Source: Sphagnum magellanicum (Eukaryota; Streptophyta; Sphagnopsida; Sphagnales; Sphagnaceae). From it: a stretch of DNA of 64,000 bases. Made by a program: the position numbers and the translations under genes. The stretch lies in assembly GCA_021904315.1 (NCBI GenBank), contig CM038921.1, positions 9,764,146-9,828,145 of the forward strand, in the 5' to 3' direction. Below are positions 13,084 to 25,159 of this stretch, piece after piece (within the stretch, counting starts at the first letter, position 1; each line of letters starts with the position of its first letter). The notes beneath the pieces are model-generated. The model was not told where the DNA came from and did no database searches. It was given only the letters and a program-made list of their open reading frames with translations.

Positions 13084-14130
13084 CTATGATGATTTCTTCA
13101 ATACTTACACTTTCACAGCTTTGCCACAAAACTATAACTCCCCTCTAATAACCTCTCTACTCCTGAAACGGGTCTGCAAAGCAAAACCCAGGCAGAAAGA
13201 AAACAATCAAAATAGTAAATGAGGGAAGGAAATTTTAGTTACAAAATCAATCAACCCAAAGACAAAAAATCCCCAAGTCTCCAAGTGAAACTGAAACGGA
13301 GACAGAACCGTGGCAGCAGAATTCTTTGATTCCCAGAACTGACTCTCTTGCTTTCTGGCCGTTGCAACAGAAATCACAAATAATGTCAATTTAAGACGCA
13401 GAGCTGAGAAAAAAACTCTTTCAGATTTGTGAAGCTGAACAAAACCTCTTCAGACTTGTCAGCTAGGGAAAAAAATTCACTTGAGATTGAATTGAGAAAC
13501 CAGCCGGGGCCTTATGTGGAACTGGAACCAGTTACACCAAAATCTGTAGAACTCAATGAGCTTTCAAATGGAACACAACGATCGGTGAAACAGTGCGCGA
13601 ACGATGAAAGTGCGAAGTGCCCGGATGCTATTCTTCCCCTTATAGATGCTCAAGTATTTCTTAAAACGAAAGCTTCTTAGAAGCGCGTAGCTCTTCTGCT
13701 AACGATGCAGTGCCCTCCACGCAAGCATGGTCAACCAGCACCTACATTGATACCTTCACCTTCTTGAGTGAGAATTGGGGAATGTTAAATTTGGACTCAG
13801 AGACCCTGCTTTTGTCTAAGGACCCTATATGTATATTGTTTAGAAGCTGCCCCAAAAACTTTGGGATTTTTACACCAGTTTATACCCTTCCTGGTTCACC
13901 CTAGGCCTCCAAGAGGGCCTGCACAAGAGGAAATAACAAAGAACTATTTTTTTGATTGGCCAGTCACGCACTTTACACTATTTACGTTTTCATGTTTGAT
14001 TAGTTGGGAGTGCCTTGCAAGTCCAACTTTTGTTTTTGGCAACGAGCCAATTTGATTGGCCCATCGCAAAAAAAAAGGAAAAAAGGTTGAAACTGTAGAG
14101 GCTCCCCAAAATAGAAGATTCTATGGATAG
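13084..14130. promoter_or_regulatory. 5' flank of the P450 gene
   Basis: Upstream of the minus-strand P450. It is less AT-rich than the surrounding intergenic DNA, with an open plus-strand frame at 13429-13680 that has no recognisable domain. It probably holds the promoter and leader, but no TATA box could be assigned with confidence. Confidence 0.35.
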
Positions 14131-14189
14131 ATGGAGTGTATCCCCCTTTGGCCCACCTATATAGGTGAGAAGGGGAGGACTTTGGGCAA

Positions 14190-14275
14190 AACATAGGGGA
14201 TCAAAGCAAGGTACTATTGGGAACACATTGGGAACACATTGGGAACTTAAAGAACATATTGGGAACAAAGGAAAA
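14190..14275. repeat. TTGGGAACACA-rich repeat near the P450 5' end
   Basis: TACTATTGGGAACACATTGG is followed by further ATTGGGAAC phrases, about five in 70 bases. Related stretches occur at 52.23-52.44 kb and 60.77-60.85 kb, each 5' of another gene. Confidence 0.7.
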
Positions 14276-14471
14276 ATGAAAAAAATGCTCGAGGAATCTG
14301 CAGAGTCTTCAGATTGGGTGGGTAGGAAGCTCCGAAGCAGCCACCCAAGAACGAACCACGAACTAACAACAAATAAACCCTATCCGCAAGATGTCTACAC
14401 TTTGCTGGGTTGCCACCCCAAACTGAGTCTCAGACTGTCTGATTCCTGTACTTCATCCAAAAAATAATGTA

Positions 14472-14917
14472 CACTAGTGTGGCCTGTGCCGTTGGGCCAA
14501 GTGTTACCACATCCTCAACTGATTTTTCCTTACAAAACCTGGTTTTTTGGAATTTATTTGAATTTTGAGTGGCAGAAATCACTTTAAAATCAATATCTCC
14601 CACAGTCTGCATCCAAATCTTACCGAATAAATTCCATTAAATCCTGCTCATCAAGATCATTCTAACAACACCAAAGGCACATTCCAACCCCTCCGAATTT
14701 TTCAGCTATGATTTAATTTAATTTTCAGTGAAGAAATCATTCAATATTCAAGAACTCTTGCACAGCAAGGCCAAATGTCATGGAACCAAGCCCGTGCACC
14801 CCTCCTCATTGAGAGCTTTCCAAAGACACCAAGAACATGATCTGAAGCATCCTAGTTCGGTGGATCTCATAATTACAAAATGCAACAAAACAAAACAAAC
14901 TACCTTCCTTCATAGAT
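14472..14917 (+). repeat. Dispersed ~450-bp repeat (family R450), copy b
   Basis: Begins near ACTAGTGTGGCCTG and ends at CTTCATAGATAGATAG. Landmarks in order: CTGGTTTTTTGGAATTTATT, AATCAATATCTCCCAC, CAACACCAAAGGCACATTCC, GAGAGCTTTCCAAAGACACC, AACAAAACAAAACAAACTAC. It is non-coding, has no poly-A tail, and its class is unknown. Other copies are at 14918-15508, 47122-47564, 60180-60620 and a split one at 130-955. Confidence 0.85.
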
Positions 14918-15508
14918 AGATAGTGTGGCCTATGCTGTTGGCCCAAGTGTGAACTCATTATCTGGAAATCTTAAATTCCATTAAATTTGAATTGTCAAGA
15001 TCTTTCCAACAACACCAAGGAACATCACAATTCCTTCTACTTGAATTGAAGGGTAGACAGTCAAGTGTCCTCAACTAATTTTTCCTTACAAAACCTGGTT
15101 TTTTGGAATTTATTTGAACTTTTAATAGCAGAAATCACTTTTAAATCAATATCTCCCACGCATTTCAATTTTTAGTGGCAAAAATCATTTAAAAATCAAT
15201 ATCTCCCACACATTTTGAATCCAAATCTTACCAAATAAATTCCATTAAATGTTACTCATCAAGATCTTTCCAACAACACCAAAGGCACATTCCAATTCCT
15301 CCAAAATTTTCAGCTATGATTTTATTTAACTTTTAGTGAAGAAATCATTCAATATTCAGAAACTTTTACACCACAAGTCCAAATGCTATGAAACCAAGCT
15401 AATGCACCCCTCCTCCTTGAGAGCTTTCCAAAGAGACCAAGAATGCAATTTGAAGCATCCCAATAAATTTCAAAACAAAACAAACTACCTTCCTTCATAG
15501 ATAGATGT
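14918..15508 (+). repeat. R450, copy c, joined head-to-tail to copy b
   Basis: Starts exactly where copy b ends (TAGTGTGGCCTATGCTG) and ends CTTCATAGATAGATG at 15508. It carries an internal partial duplication of the AATCAATATCTCCCAC segment and is more diverged than copy b. Confidence 0.75.
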
Positions 15509-16289
15509 CACTTTATTGTTGTGGATCGAAAGGGCCCCACAACAACAAAGTGATTTTGCTTTTTCCCCTTCTTGATCTTTCATCCTTGAAAAGTTTTACA
15601 ATTTTTTTTTTTTTCATTTCATTCATCTGATCTTTATATGTTCATATTTTGTAACTTGATGAACTTTGAATAATTATTTATATACTAGGTTGCAACCTAG
15701 AATTTTGTGTGTATATGTTTGTAGTTGGGTCCGTGCTTTTAGTGAATAATATACATGTTGTGTGGATGTATATGTGTTTCAAATTGATAGTTTGTATGTG
15801 TAATGTAGTTTTTTATACAATGCAATTTGGTGTCTACATCAATAAATAATTAGACATCTCAATCAAACTTGACATACCATGTCACATCAAATCAACACAA
15901 CTATTTGACATTTTAGTCAAATTGTATGCCAATTGGAATTGACATCATCTAGAATACTAAACAAGTTAGTCACAATGGACATGCCATGTGGGCATCCACA
16001 TTAGATAGGAAGTTAGTCACCTCTATAAGCATGGACAACTACACATCAATAGGAATTATAGACACTCAAGTTATAGTGGACATGCGTAGCTGGACATAAA
16101 TGAGCACTTCATCATAACAAATTTAGACAACTTGGTGGCTAAAATGACTAGTCTATTTTGACTGTAACCAAATCTGTCAAATGTATACTATGACTAAAAA
16201 TTCAATTACAAAAACCAACATATAAACACATATTTGTAATAATGAAAACCTCCAAAATTTTATTGAGTGAATCCAAAATACAATCATGA
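15509..16289. other. Intergenic, nothing recognised
   Basis: AT-rich with no long frame. Confidence 0.5.
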
Positions 16290-16970
16290 GGTTATTTTGC
16301 CCCTTGTGGTTTAAACTCCCCTTTGAAGATTTTCAAAAACATCAAATTCACAAAATTAAGTGATTCTAACTTTTTAGTTAAAACAACCAAGTTAATTCTA
16401 ACTTTTGCCAACATAGAACTATAATTCACATCTAAGTTCACTAACTTAAAACCAACTTTGGCATAGATTCTCACCTTATTTCTGCTACGGAAGATGTCTA
16501 TTTCATAGGCATTCAAAAATGTGTTTCCTAGAATTCCATCAAAATTATCTTTAAATCACACAAGGTGAAGTTCTCGAAAAGTTGAACTCCCATGCAAAAC
16601 AATTCAACACTTAATGCTACTTTAAATTAAGGTCTAGTACGCCTTGTGCCAAATGCACCTTGATGGGATCTACTAGTAATTCGGTTTTGATTCCCAATCA
16701 TTCCATCGTCTATGAAATCGTGAATGAATTTGTCACTCTTGAATTCAAGATACTACACAAAAACTCATTATTCATTTTACATCTTAATTTTAATAAATTA
16801 GAAGCTTTGCTTTTGTTGGCCCTTATTTCGACCACAAAGCCCCCTTGGAAAAAAAAATTACCTCTAGAAATTTAGAAACTTACAGGAGGTGGCTTGGGAT
16901 AATTTTTCACCAAGTGCCCATGATCATCACAATTGAAACATTTGACCTTTGAGAACATTCACTTTGCATT
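16290..16970 (-). mobile_element. LTR-retrotransposon fossil: gag zinc knuckle and protease region (Ty3/gypsy-like)
   Basis: The minus-strand translation near 16.9 kb shows a zinc-knuckle-like stretch (KCFNCDDHGHLVKN). It is followed toward lower coordinates by sequence resembling the aspartic protease region of Ty3/gypsy-type elements. The element is heavily broken, and no LTRs could be assigned to it. An old fossil. Confidence 0.5.
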
Positions 16971-18389
16971 TTTGGAAAACTTTCACAATTCTTATTAGCT
17001 CCTTGCCTTGGTGCTAAGGGTAGAAATCCCTCGGATATTTAACACCCATGGGGCATCCTAGTAATTAGATAATTATTAGTGGTAAACTTATAGTCCTTTA
17101 CCAAAAGGTGAAGCTAATGGGGGTTAGTTGAATCCACCAATCATTTAAGGATTAGGACAAGAAACTATTTTCATGGAGAACATATGGGCCTTGTATGTGT
17201 GGTCTTGTGAGGGAGGGGGATGAGAAGGACAAGAGGAGGGTTGTGATATTATTGCATTGTATTCTAATTTGGAATTTTTGGTTATGATATTACTCTCTTG
17301 TGAAGATGTGTGTGACATTGGAAAGAGGAAAAAAAAATGGTAATAAGTTGTATTTTTATCCTTGTAATGGAAAATGGTCGAAGGATTTTCATGTATCTTG
17401 TTGGTGTTTTTTTTTCACTTAGAATATGATAAAATGTTGAGGAAATTAGTTCATATCATATTCTATGGAGTTTTGTTGTATTCACATATTAGTTTTGCAT
17501 TTCTTCTTTTAAAATGATAGGATATCCACTCTCTTTTTAGCTTTTGGAATAGGATGCATTTTATTGTCATAGGATGGTGACGGGCAGTAAATGGTAATAG
17601 AAACGAGGTAGGCTTGAAAGTTGAAGTCTATAGGGCGAAAAAATCTATTGTAGATAATAGGCAATAGCCATAAAAAATCAACAAGTGTTACAAACGAAAT
17701 GCAACAACCACAAAAAGTTTGTAGGCATTGTAGATGATAAGAAACACTCATAGAGGGTTTGTAGTTGTCATGGACGAAAGACAATAAATGTTGGAAACTT
17801 GTAGACCCAATGAATTGGATTATCCATCTTTGAAAGTACTTTAAAGGGTTTGGAACGTAACTACTTCTAGACCCCTTTATCTTGTTCTTATGTTGAACTC
17901 CTTCACTATGGGTTTCACTAATTGGATTAATGATATGTCTAAAGAGTAGGACTATCCTCAGAAGACATGTTTTTCCTTTTATTTCATTTTACATGAAATG
18001 TTACATTATTAACATTTGAGTAGTTGTAATAGAATTAATACTTGTGATAATAGTTCTTTTGGAAGGTGAAAATCTTTTAAGGTGTACCACACAGGACAAA
18101 AAAGATCCAGTCCTTACTACAATTATTTTTTACCCTATATTTTAATCTCCATAAAAATAACAAATAAAAAATGTCAAATATTTCATACGACTGTATTTTA
18201 AACCACTACAATTATAGATCCCATCACAATCATCCATAAATGTGTTTTTATATGGTAAAAAGAAAACTAGGTAAAAAACACAAAAAAGGTGATGTTGTGA
18301 TAAAATTTTGGTACACCTTAAAGAATTTGGACCATGGAAGTAGAAGTGACTTGCATTTATTGTCCCCAACATTTCATTCATAAGGATGA
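16971..18389. other. Intergenic between two retrotransposon fossils, nothing further recognised
   Basis: Possibly more retrotransposon debris, given the flanks, but no domain is readable. Confidence 0.4.
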
Positions 18390-19570
18390 TAATGCTTGGG
18401 GACCACATTTCCATGTTTTTACACCTACAACTTCTCCTTTTTGTCATGAGGCCCCAGCTTGCCCTAGTCCCACTTTTGCTTGTTCTAACCCATGTTCCCA
18501 TTAGTCAAGCCAACATTCAATTTATGGGTGACCTTGCTTCCAGTTTCACCATGGTAGTGCTGAAGGCTTTTGTCTTCCATGCATTCCACCGTCTTCATGA
18601 GGCTTTGACAAGTGTTCGGGATGTCCACCCTTTGGTAGAAGATCTTTCGGACCTATGGTTTCAATCCATGAAGGAGGGCCAACTTCTTGGCAAACTTTCC
18701 ATTAAAAGGGATGACAACTAGCTTTGTGTTGAAGTCTTGCACATAATGCGCTAATGAATTTGTTCCATCCCCTTGGGCAAGCTCCAAGAGCTCCATCCCT
18801 TCCTTTAGCACTGGGTGGTGTGGTGTGAACCTTTCATTTAAACATAACTTGAATTCCTCCCAAGGGAGGATTTCTAACAAGTTGGGTGTCTTTAGTTTTT
18901 GAGCCATCCACCAATCCCACACATGTTATTTGAGGAAGGTTTGAGTGAAATGGATCCACACTTTATTCGAGTTGAATAGTTGGGTTTCCAAATAAACCTC
19001 AACTTGGTGCAGCCACGATTGCACTTACTTTGTCTTGATCTCCTTCCCCGCCAAGGAATTAAACAACCTTGCCTTGATTGCTTTGGCAAAACCCAATTCA
19101 GGGCAAAAACCACCAACCCAACCCTACCACCACTTGACCAAAGGCCATCATGGTTTGGTTGTGTTCTAGCATGAGAACCTTGAGGGATTTTAGGATGTCC
19201 AGAAGGCCTTTGGGCACATTGCCACCACCTTTTGGTTCACCTCTTCCTCTTACACCTTAGAGGCTTTGTCCACCTTTTCATTGTGTTAAGTGGCCTTTTT
19301 GCCACCCTTTCCCTTTAGAATTGCATCAAAGGCGACTATCAAGGAGTTAGTTTCCTCTTAAACTCTTCACTAGAAAAGTGAAAGTCCACATGGTCTTTTA
19401 CTTTTTCCATTAGGCTTGGAACTTTTTCCTTCCCCTTGTTATTTTTCAGAGTACAAGTAATTTTCTTCACAATTGAAACCTTGTTTGGCCTAGCCCCCTC
19501 CTTTTCCTTTTTCTTGTTTTTGTGAAGAGGCTTTTCAACCACCTCTTACACAATTTCCCTCGAGCTATTT
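18390..19570 (-). mobile_element. LTR-retrotransposon fossil: gag region (Ty3/gypsy-like)
   Basis: Minus-strand segments resemble the retrotransposon gag capsid domain: WEEFKLCLNERFTPHH and MELLELAQGDG with SLAHYVQDFNTK. A lysine-rich stretch lies farther upstream. It is broken in several places and no LTRs were found. It directly abuts the P450 pseudogene at 19.67 kb, so one of the duplication breakpoints lies in or beside this fossil. Confidence 0.65.
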
Positions 19571-19671
19571 TCTTCACTTGGGAACAATTTTCACCCCATC
19601 ATGTATTTTCCCAAGGCAGAGAACATTTGAAATATGACCTCCTTAGCATCTTACTCCCTCTCCTTTTTGGT

Positions 19672-20068
19672 GTTGTACTATTTTTTTCAAATCAAAACAA
19701 AGAAGCATCAATGGACATGAAATTGGGGTACCTAAACATCCCAAAAGGATTGAAATTATATTTTGCTAAGCTTGCCATTCACCGTGATCCCGAGTTGTGA
19801 GGAGTAGATGTACATGAATTTAAGCCAAAAAGATTTGTTGATGATATTGCTAAGGCACGCAAAAACCCATTTTCTTTTATGCATTTTTCATTTGGGCCAT
19901 GGTTTTGTGTGGGATAAATATTTTCTTTGCAGGAAGCAAAATTAGTGTTAGTTTTGGTCCTTCAATAGCTTCACCTTCATCTTTCATCAAATTATTGTCA
20001 TGCACCACATGACAAGGTGACAGTGAAACCCAAGTATGAAATGCCAATGATCTTGGAGTGTTTATGAT
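19672..20068 (+). pseudogene. P450 last-exon pseudogene, inverted copy of the gene at 10.2 kb
   Basis: The plus-strand translation follows the last exon of the P450 at 10208-10633: KEASMDMKLGYLNIPKGLKL, then LAIHRDPEL, VDVHEFKPKRF, NPFSFMHFSFGPWFCVG, and a tail ending MILECL. It is broken by at least three in-frame stops (after DPEL, after the heme loop and in the following helix), and the heme loop has Trp in place of the conserved Arg. Homology continues past the stop codon into the 3' flank, so it is a DNA-level duplication rather than a reverse-transcribed copy. The upstream exons are absent; sequence to the left is gag-like repeat DNA. Confidence 0.9.
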
Positions 20069-20633
20069 TACTATCATGTTGGAGAGTTTGTGACTATTAT
20101 AGCTTTGATAATCAATAGTTTTTGTCACAATAATTAAATATTGAAAAAATAAGTGGGGCATACTTCGAAACTTTGAGAATAAATGTAAAAAGTTCAAATG
20201 TCGTGGAAATAATTTTGTTGACATTTCCAATAAAAGGATTGTTATTGTATTTCATAATGTTAATTTAAAAGTTAAATCTTAAGTTTTTTATTGGATTAGT
20301 AAAAATAAAATAAAAAATCCTCCGCCCATGTATAAAGGATTATTAAAAGCCAAACTTGAAGGACAAGTACAACATATGGAAAAAATGTAAGCAAAAGCAT
20401 CATTATGAATTGGACATTAAAACCTTTAGCTATTTATGGTTTAATTTTCTATAAAAACATTTTAAATCTTTCAATATAGAATAAAAAACATATATGTGTT
20501 TACCCCATAATTCTATTGGTGTATTGATTGGAATTTCTATGCAATGTAATTGAAGCATGTGCGTAAGGAAACAATTTGTCATTTTTAATAATATTATTAT
20601 GTGGCTAAAATTATATTAAAGGCCACTAATACA

Positions 20634-21384
20634 TGGTGAAAGCACATTATAGTCCCCCAAATTTGTTTTCACATAATACAAGTTTATTCATTTCAATTAT
20701 AAATGATAAGATGTGTATGGTTTTATTTGTTGTCATATTGTGAACTTTGGGAAAATTTAAGTTTGGAACTTGACTTAATCAATTCTTCAAAAAAAATCAA
20801 CAAAAGGTGAACACTTTGTATGTGATGAATATATTTGAACCAAAATAATACCCGTCACAAAGTATGAAAAATGGGAAATATACTTCAAAAACAAGGTTAT
20901 AGGACATATTCTTGTATGAAATTTTAGATAAAGAATGAAAATGATGTAAGAAATGATAATCCACCAATTTTTTTGAAATTTATTATTTAAAAAATTATTA
21001 TTCAGAAAGATAATTTTTCAATGTTGGTAAGCCATTAAAAATTCCAAATGAAAAAAAGGAAGATCCTAGAAGTGGACTTTTATTTTTATTTTTATTTTTT
21101 CATTTTTTTTCCCTTGTCAATGGAACATGTCACCCAATATGACACCTTATGGTCATTAAAAAATTGCACATTGTAGGCAACATGTACGTTGAGTGTACCC
21201 AATCCTTATAATTCGATTGTTGGATCAAGGTTAATTTTGAGTCAAAATGAGTTCTTAATTCCAAAAAAAATTCATGCACATTCCAAAAGATTGCCACCAA
21301 GAAAAAGCTCATTATGCATTATCATACTTGTTATACATCACCATTTTTTGCCTAAATTGTCTCACCTCTATTATGCTTTCACCT
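20634..21384. mobile_element. Non-autonomous TIR DNA element, 751 bp, TSD TACA
   Basis: Same terminal motif (GGTGAAAGCA at the left, TGCTTTCACC at the right), flanked by TACA at 20630-20633 and 21385-21388. Arm A lacks it at the matching site near 9.06 kb. The left half of the interior matches the copy at 23.1 kb, for example the stretch around ACCAAAATAATACCCGTCAC. There is no coding capacity for a transposase. Confidence 0.75.
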
Positions 21385-22540
21385 TACATGACTAAAGTCC
21401 ACTTGTATTATGGAAGATTCATATAAAAAAAAATTTTGTCCATGTGTCATATGTAACAACTTCCTTTATAGTTTGACCACTTTCAAGCCATTAAGCACCT
21501 TCCTTTGGTGGAGATTCATCAACAAGCACCATATGTGATGAATCTTGCAAGAATATTACCAAAGGGAATAAAATTATGAAATGCCTAGATTGCTTGTCAT
21601 GATTATGCTTCATTATGTTTCCATCCACTAAGGCCCTATCTCCACCTAAATATTATGGTGCCTAGTTCATGATGAATTGACATAGTAGTGTTTGTCCACA
21701 TGATGGATGCATGGATGGCAAATGAATAGGGAAAAAAAATTCCATTGGGTTCTCATTCACTAACTAACCACACTAATTACCTCAATTTTTTTAAAATAAT
21801 TTATGTATTAATAACCCACCAATCTTTTACCTACATGAACTAATCACATGCATATTTGTGGCTATTGTGTTGTGCCTACCTATTTGCAAGACCTATCCTT
21901 TAGGAGATAGATCACCAAGGTGAAACCTTTAATGTGATAAACTTAGTTAAAAGTTCATTTTCATAGTTCACCTAATTGCTGACAAGTTTCCAATGGATGG
22001 TGTGCGGTGGCCACTACCTAAACATCCCTTTTTAAATGAAGTTAACGACATCTTGTCATATTAAATGCCACCTTATAGAAAAACTCATAAACTAGGATAA
22101 TGCAACTTTTCAATGTTAAATTTCATCACTCTATTGCTCCTCACCTATTGGCAATTTTAGCATTCACATTCATCTTTCTTATTTTGTTATATTGTGATAG
22201 AAATATATGTGCTTCACCTCCTTCAAAATTCTCATTTTTCCAAAATGCCTTAATTCTACACACGAATGTCTAGTATCACATTCCTCCTCTTAATTCTAGG
22301 GACTAATAAATCTTTGAAATATAGGTCTTTTCCTTCCCAATGACAATTTAGGATTCTTTTCCATATTCTTTCCAATTATGTATTTGTGATCCATGGGTAT
22401 TATTTTTCCATTCTTCTGTGTTGATGTCACATCCTCCCACATATTTAGTATACCATTATCGTCTTCATCAAAGTGATTTGGCATGTACCTAGTTGGCCCT
22501 CCAATTGTTATCAAGGTGAATACATGTTATGGTGTACATA

Positions 22541-23098
22541 GAAAAATGTCACAATTTGATAGTTTTCAATACCTATCCAAGTTTCATGCATCATGGTGGA
22601 AATTCGGAAAATAATTTTCACTAAAATTTTGTAATAAATGATGGTTTATGTCCCAATATATGTTGTGAAATCAACATGCACAAGTGAATGGTATATTAGT
22701 CCAACAAAGTATTCTTATGATTTGCATAATAGTGTCACATTTTTGCAATTCCAACAAAAGGCCTAAAAAGTACTACATTTAATGATGAATTTTCCATGAA
22801 TTTTTCCACATACATTAAAAAAAACCATAAAGAATAATCCTTCCCACCAAAGTTTTCAATTTTTCTTAAAGTTGTGGAATTTAGATCGGATGATTTTCAA
22901 ATGTCTAGTAGTAGATTATGGTATGATAATGTTGATGATTATGATTTTTTTAGGTTGAAAGATGTTATTCCATTGAATATTTATTTGGGCTAAGTATTAT
23001 TTTAATCATTTGAAAAAAAAACTTCGAATTTTTAAAAAGATGAAAAATTGCTATCAAATAAAGGGTTTTTAAAAACTTTTATTAAATTATTGGTGTAC
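22541..23098. other. Intergenic, nothing recognised
   Basis: AT-rich sequence between the end of the duplicated arm and the TIR element at 23.1 kb. Confidence 0.4.
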
Positions 23099-23102
23099 AT
23101 TT

Positions 23103-23608
23103 GGGTGAAAGCACACTAAAGCCCCCGAAAATTGTAGTCATAAGTATAATATTTCTGCAAATTTTTTTGTAATGTATGGACATCACATTTTGGATTTTTT
23201 TGTTTTTTTAAAGTATATTTGATTAGATTTTAACTTAATCTAAGAATTTTTTTAAAAAATACAAAAAACAATGAAAAACTTGAATGTATGGAATATATTT
23301 GTGACAAAATAATACGTGTCATAGAGTTTGAAAAATTGCATATATACTTCAAAATTAAGGTTGTGAATGGAATTCTTGGGTGAATTTTTATGGTGTATGA
23401 TATTGATATACATGAATTAAATCTAGATTTTTCATATCTCAAGAATGCATTGGCCACCATACGGGAAACATCAGCACTGTCCATGTTTTTGCTTATGTTT
23501 AGATAGCCAAAGGATACCATCAAAATTTTAGCTTACTACGTACTATAATATTGGTTATACATCACCTTTTTTGGTGAAAAGTGGCTCACCCTTAATGTGT
23601 TTTAACCC
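23103..23608. mobile_element. Non-autonomous TIR DNA element, 506 bp, TSD ATTT
   Basis: The left end is GGGTGAAAGCACACTAAAGC and the right end carries the inverted form GTGTTTTAACCC. ATTT direct repeats sit at 23099-23102 and 23609-23612. The interior aligns with the left half of the 20.6-21.4 kb copy (similar stretches around AATAATACGTGTCATAGAG and ATATACTTCAAAA). No open frame of note. Confidence 0.7.
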
Positions 23609-23612
23609 ATTT

Positions 23613-24599
23613 ACTCAAATGTACAATTATGTCTCAATTTCATATTCATGATTTTTGTGATTTAAAAAAAAATAAAAAAAAATATGTGATCTTTAAAATA
23701 ATTCAAAGTGAATGAAATCTTACGTGATGCTACTTTTGATACTATATATGTAGTTCCAAATTTCCCTCAAATTGTGTACACCATAATGTGCATTCACCCA
23801 TCACCACCTTGCATTATGCAATTCAAACTAAATTGTAATGTCCATTTTGATCCATCCACATGTTTTAAAAAATTTATAAGGGAATTGCATTTATTGATTT
23901 CACAACATTAAATAAAGGGGTATGCACTCTAAGGTGGTTCATTTTTGGCAAATGCTCCATTCCCTAAAAGTCCATATGGCAATCTCGAAATGTCAATCTA
24001 TTTTGATATCATTAATTTAGTGGGGAATTATATGGTGGTTAATGAACTAAAAAGTCCATATGAAGAATAACCATTCTAAACAAATTTTTAATGTACATGT
24101 TAAGAAAATAAAAATTGAAATCCACTAAAAATGATTATGAGATGGACTAAATGGAAATATGGTTCATTTTAGGCCATTCAAAAGTTCATAACTTTTTTTT
24201 GGTTAATTTTTTTCTAGCAATGTTTTTGCACATTATTTTTTTTGTTTTAACATCTCATATATTGAGTCCTTATCATATATCCCAAATAAAATTCATACAC
24301 AAAAATGCATGTATATAGAAACACAAATAAGAAGTCAATCCATATTTTTCAACTTCAAAAGTCCATTACTATATATTTGGTGCATATATGTTGCAATTAT
24401 TTTTTATAGATGTCTTCTTCTTCAAGTTGAAAATTTAAATCTAGCCACAATTTTTTTTAATTATTGTTTTTATGCCATGTTAATAAAATGTAAATGAATG
24501 CCACTTTGCAAAAAACTAAATTGCGACACAAAAAGTGAGCCACCCTACTTTGCAACCACCCAAAGACATTGGATCCTCCTTTAATTGCATCCTAATACT
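23613..24599. other. Intergenic, nothing recognised
   Basis: AT-rich, short frames only. Confidence 0.45.
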
Positions 24600-25150
24600 C
24601 TCCTCTTATCCATCTTCAATTACTCTATGATCTTCATGACTCAAAACATACACAAGTATAACCACTAAAATTTCTACATCACACATCCTTTCATGGTTGA
24701 TACCAAAGTAGCAATCCACATGAATCCACTTGTTGCATTTGCTCAAACCTCTAGACCTTAAATGGTCAATTCTCCGTCCTTTCCATTCAAACATAAAACC
24801 CTTAGCTCATAGATGGCAAAAACACATATATCTTGATTCTTGTCATAAAAAATTTCTTCATTCGCTCTCCCACTAGGTTGTAATTCAATGCATAAATATG
24901 GATTTGCATGTTTTGTGCCTTGATGATGCATGATACTGAAAATCTTGCAACAAATTGATCCACCTACCTTATCACTCATACTCTAATACTAAAGAAAGTC
25001 ATTCAAGGGGCTTATGGTCAATCCTTAATATAATATGTTGCACATGTGTAAGTATTGGCAAAAATGCATAATACAACATATTAGGGCATAATGTTCACCT
25101 TCGATGGGATGATACTTCTTCTATTCATGAAAAAGGGAGTTGGTATTAAT
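24600..25150 (-). mobile_element. LTR-retrotransposon fossil: RNase H region of pol (Ty3/gypsy-like)
   Basis: Minus-strand segments such as HPIEGEHYALI, MHFCQYLHMC and IMHHQGTKHANP follow the order of the RNase H domain and the connector after it in Ty3/gypsy polyproteins. Heavily broken and old. It lies upstream, on the minus strand, of the gag fossils at 16-19.6 kb, the wrong order for one element, so it is a separate remnant. Confidence 0.55.
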
Positions 25151-25159
25151 ATGCTAGGT

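Larger units (their letters stand above)
19672..22540 (+). repeat. Inverted segmental duplication, arm B (partner of minus strand ~8.1-10.63 kb)
   Basis: Read on the plus strand, this arm aligns in order with the minus strand of about 8,100-10,630. Checkpoints: the P450 exon; the 3' flank around ATGATTACTATCATGTTGG against 10.16-10.21 kb; AAGTACAACATATGG at 20.37 kb against 9.33 kb; AGTCCACTTGTATTATG at 21.40 kb against 9.05 kb; GTGGCCACTACCTAAA at 22.0 kb against 8.46 kb. Divergence is large, so the event is old. Each arm has a TIR-bounded element the other lacks. The outer ends fade, so borders are approximate. Confidence 0.8.

Noticed and set aside
13429-13680. 83-aa plus-strand frame upstream of the P450
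   Set aside because: No recognisable domain. Position and composition fit the untranslated 5' flank of the P450 gene.
16290-25150. The gag and RNase H fossils as one element
   Set aside because: On the minus strand the RNase H part would precede gag, the reverse of the family order, and the intervening DNA includes the P450 arm.
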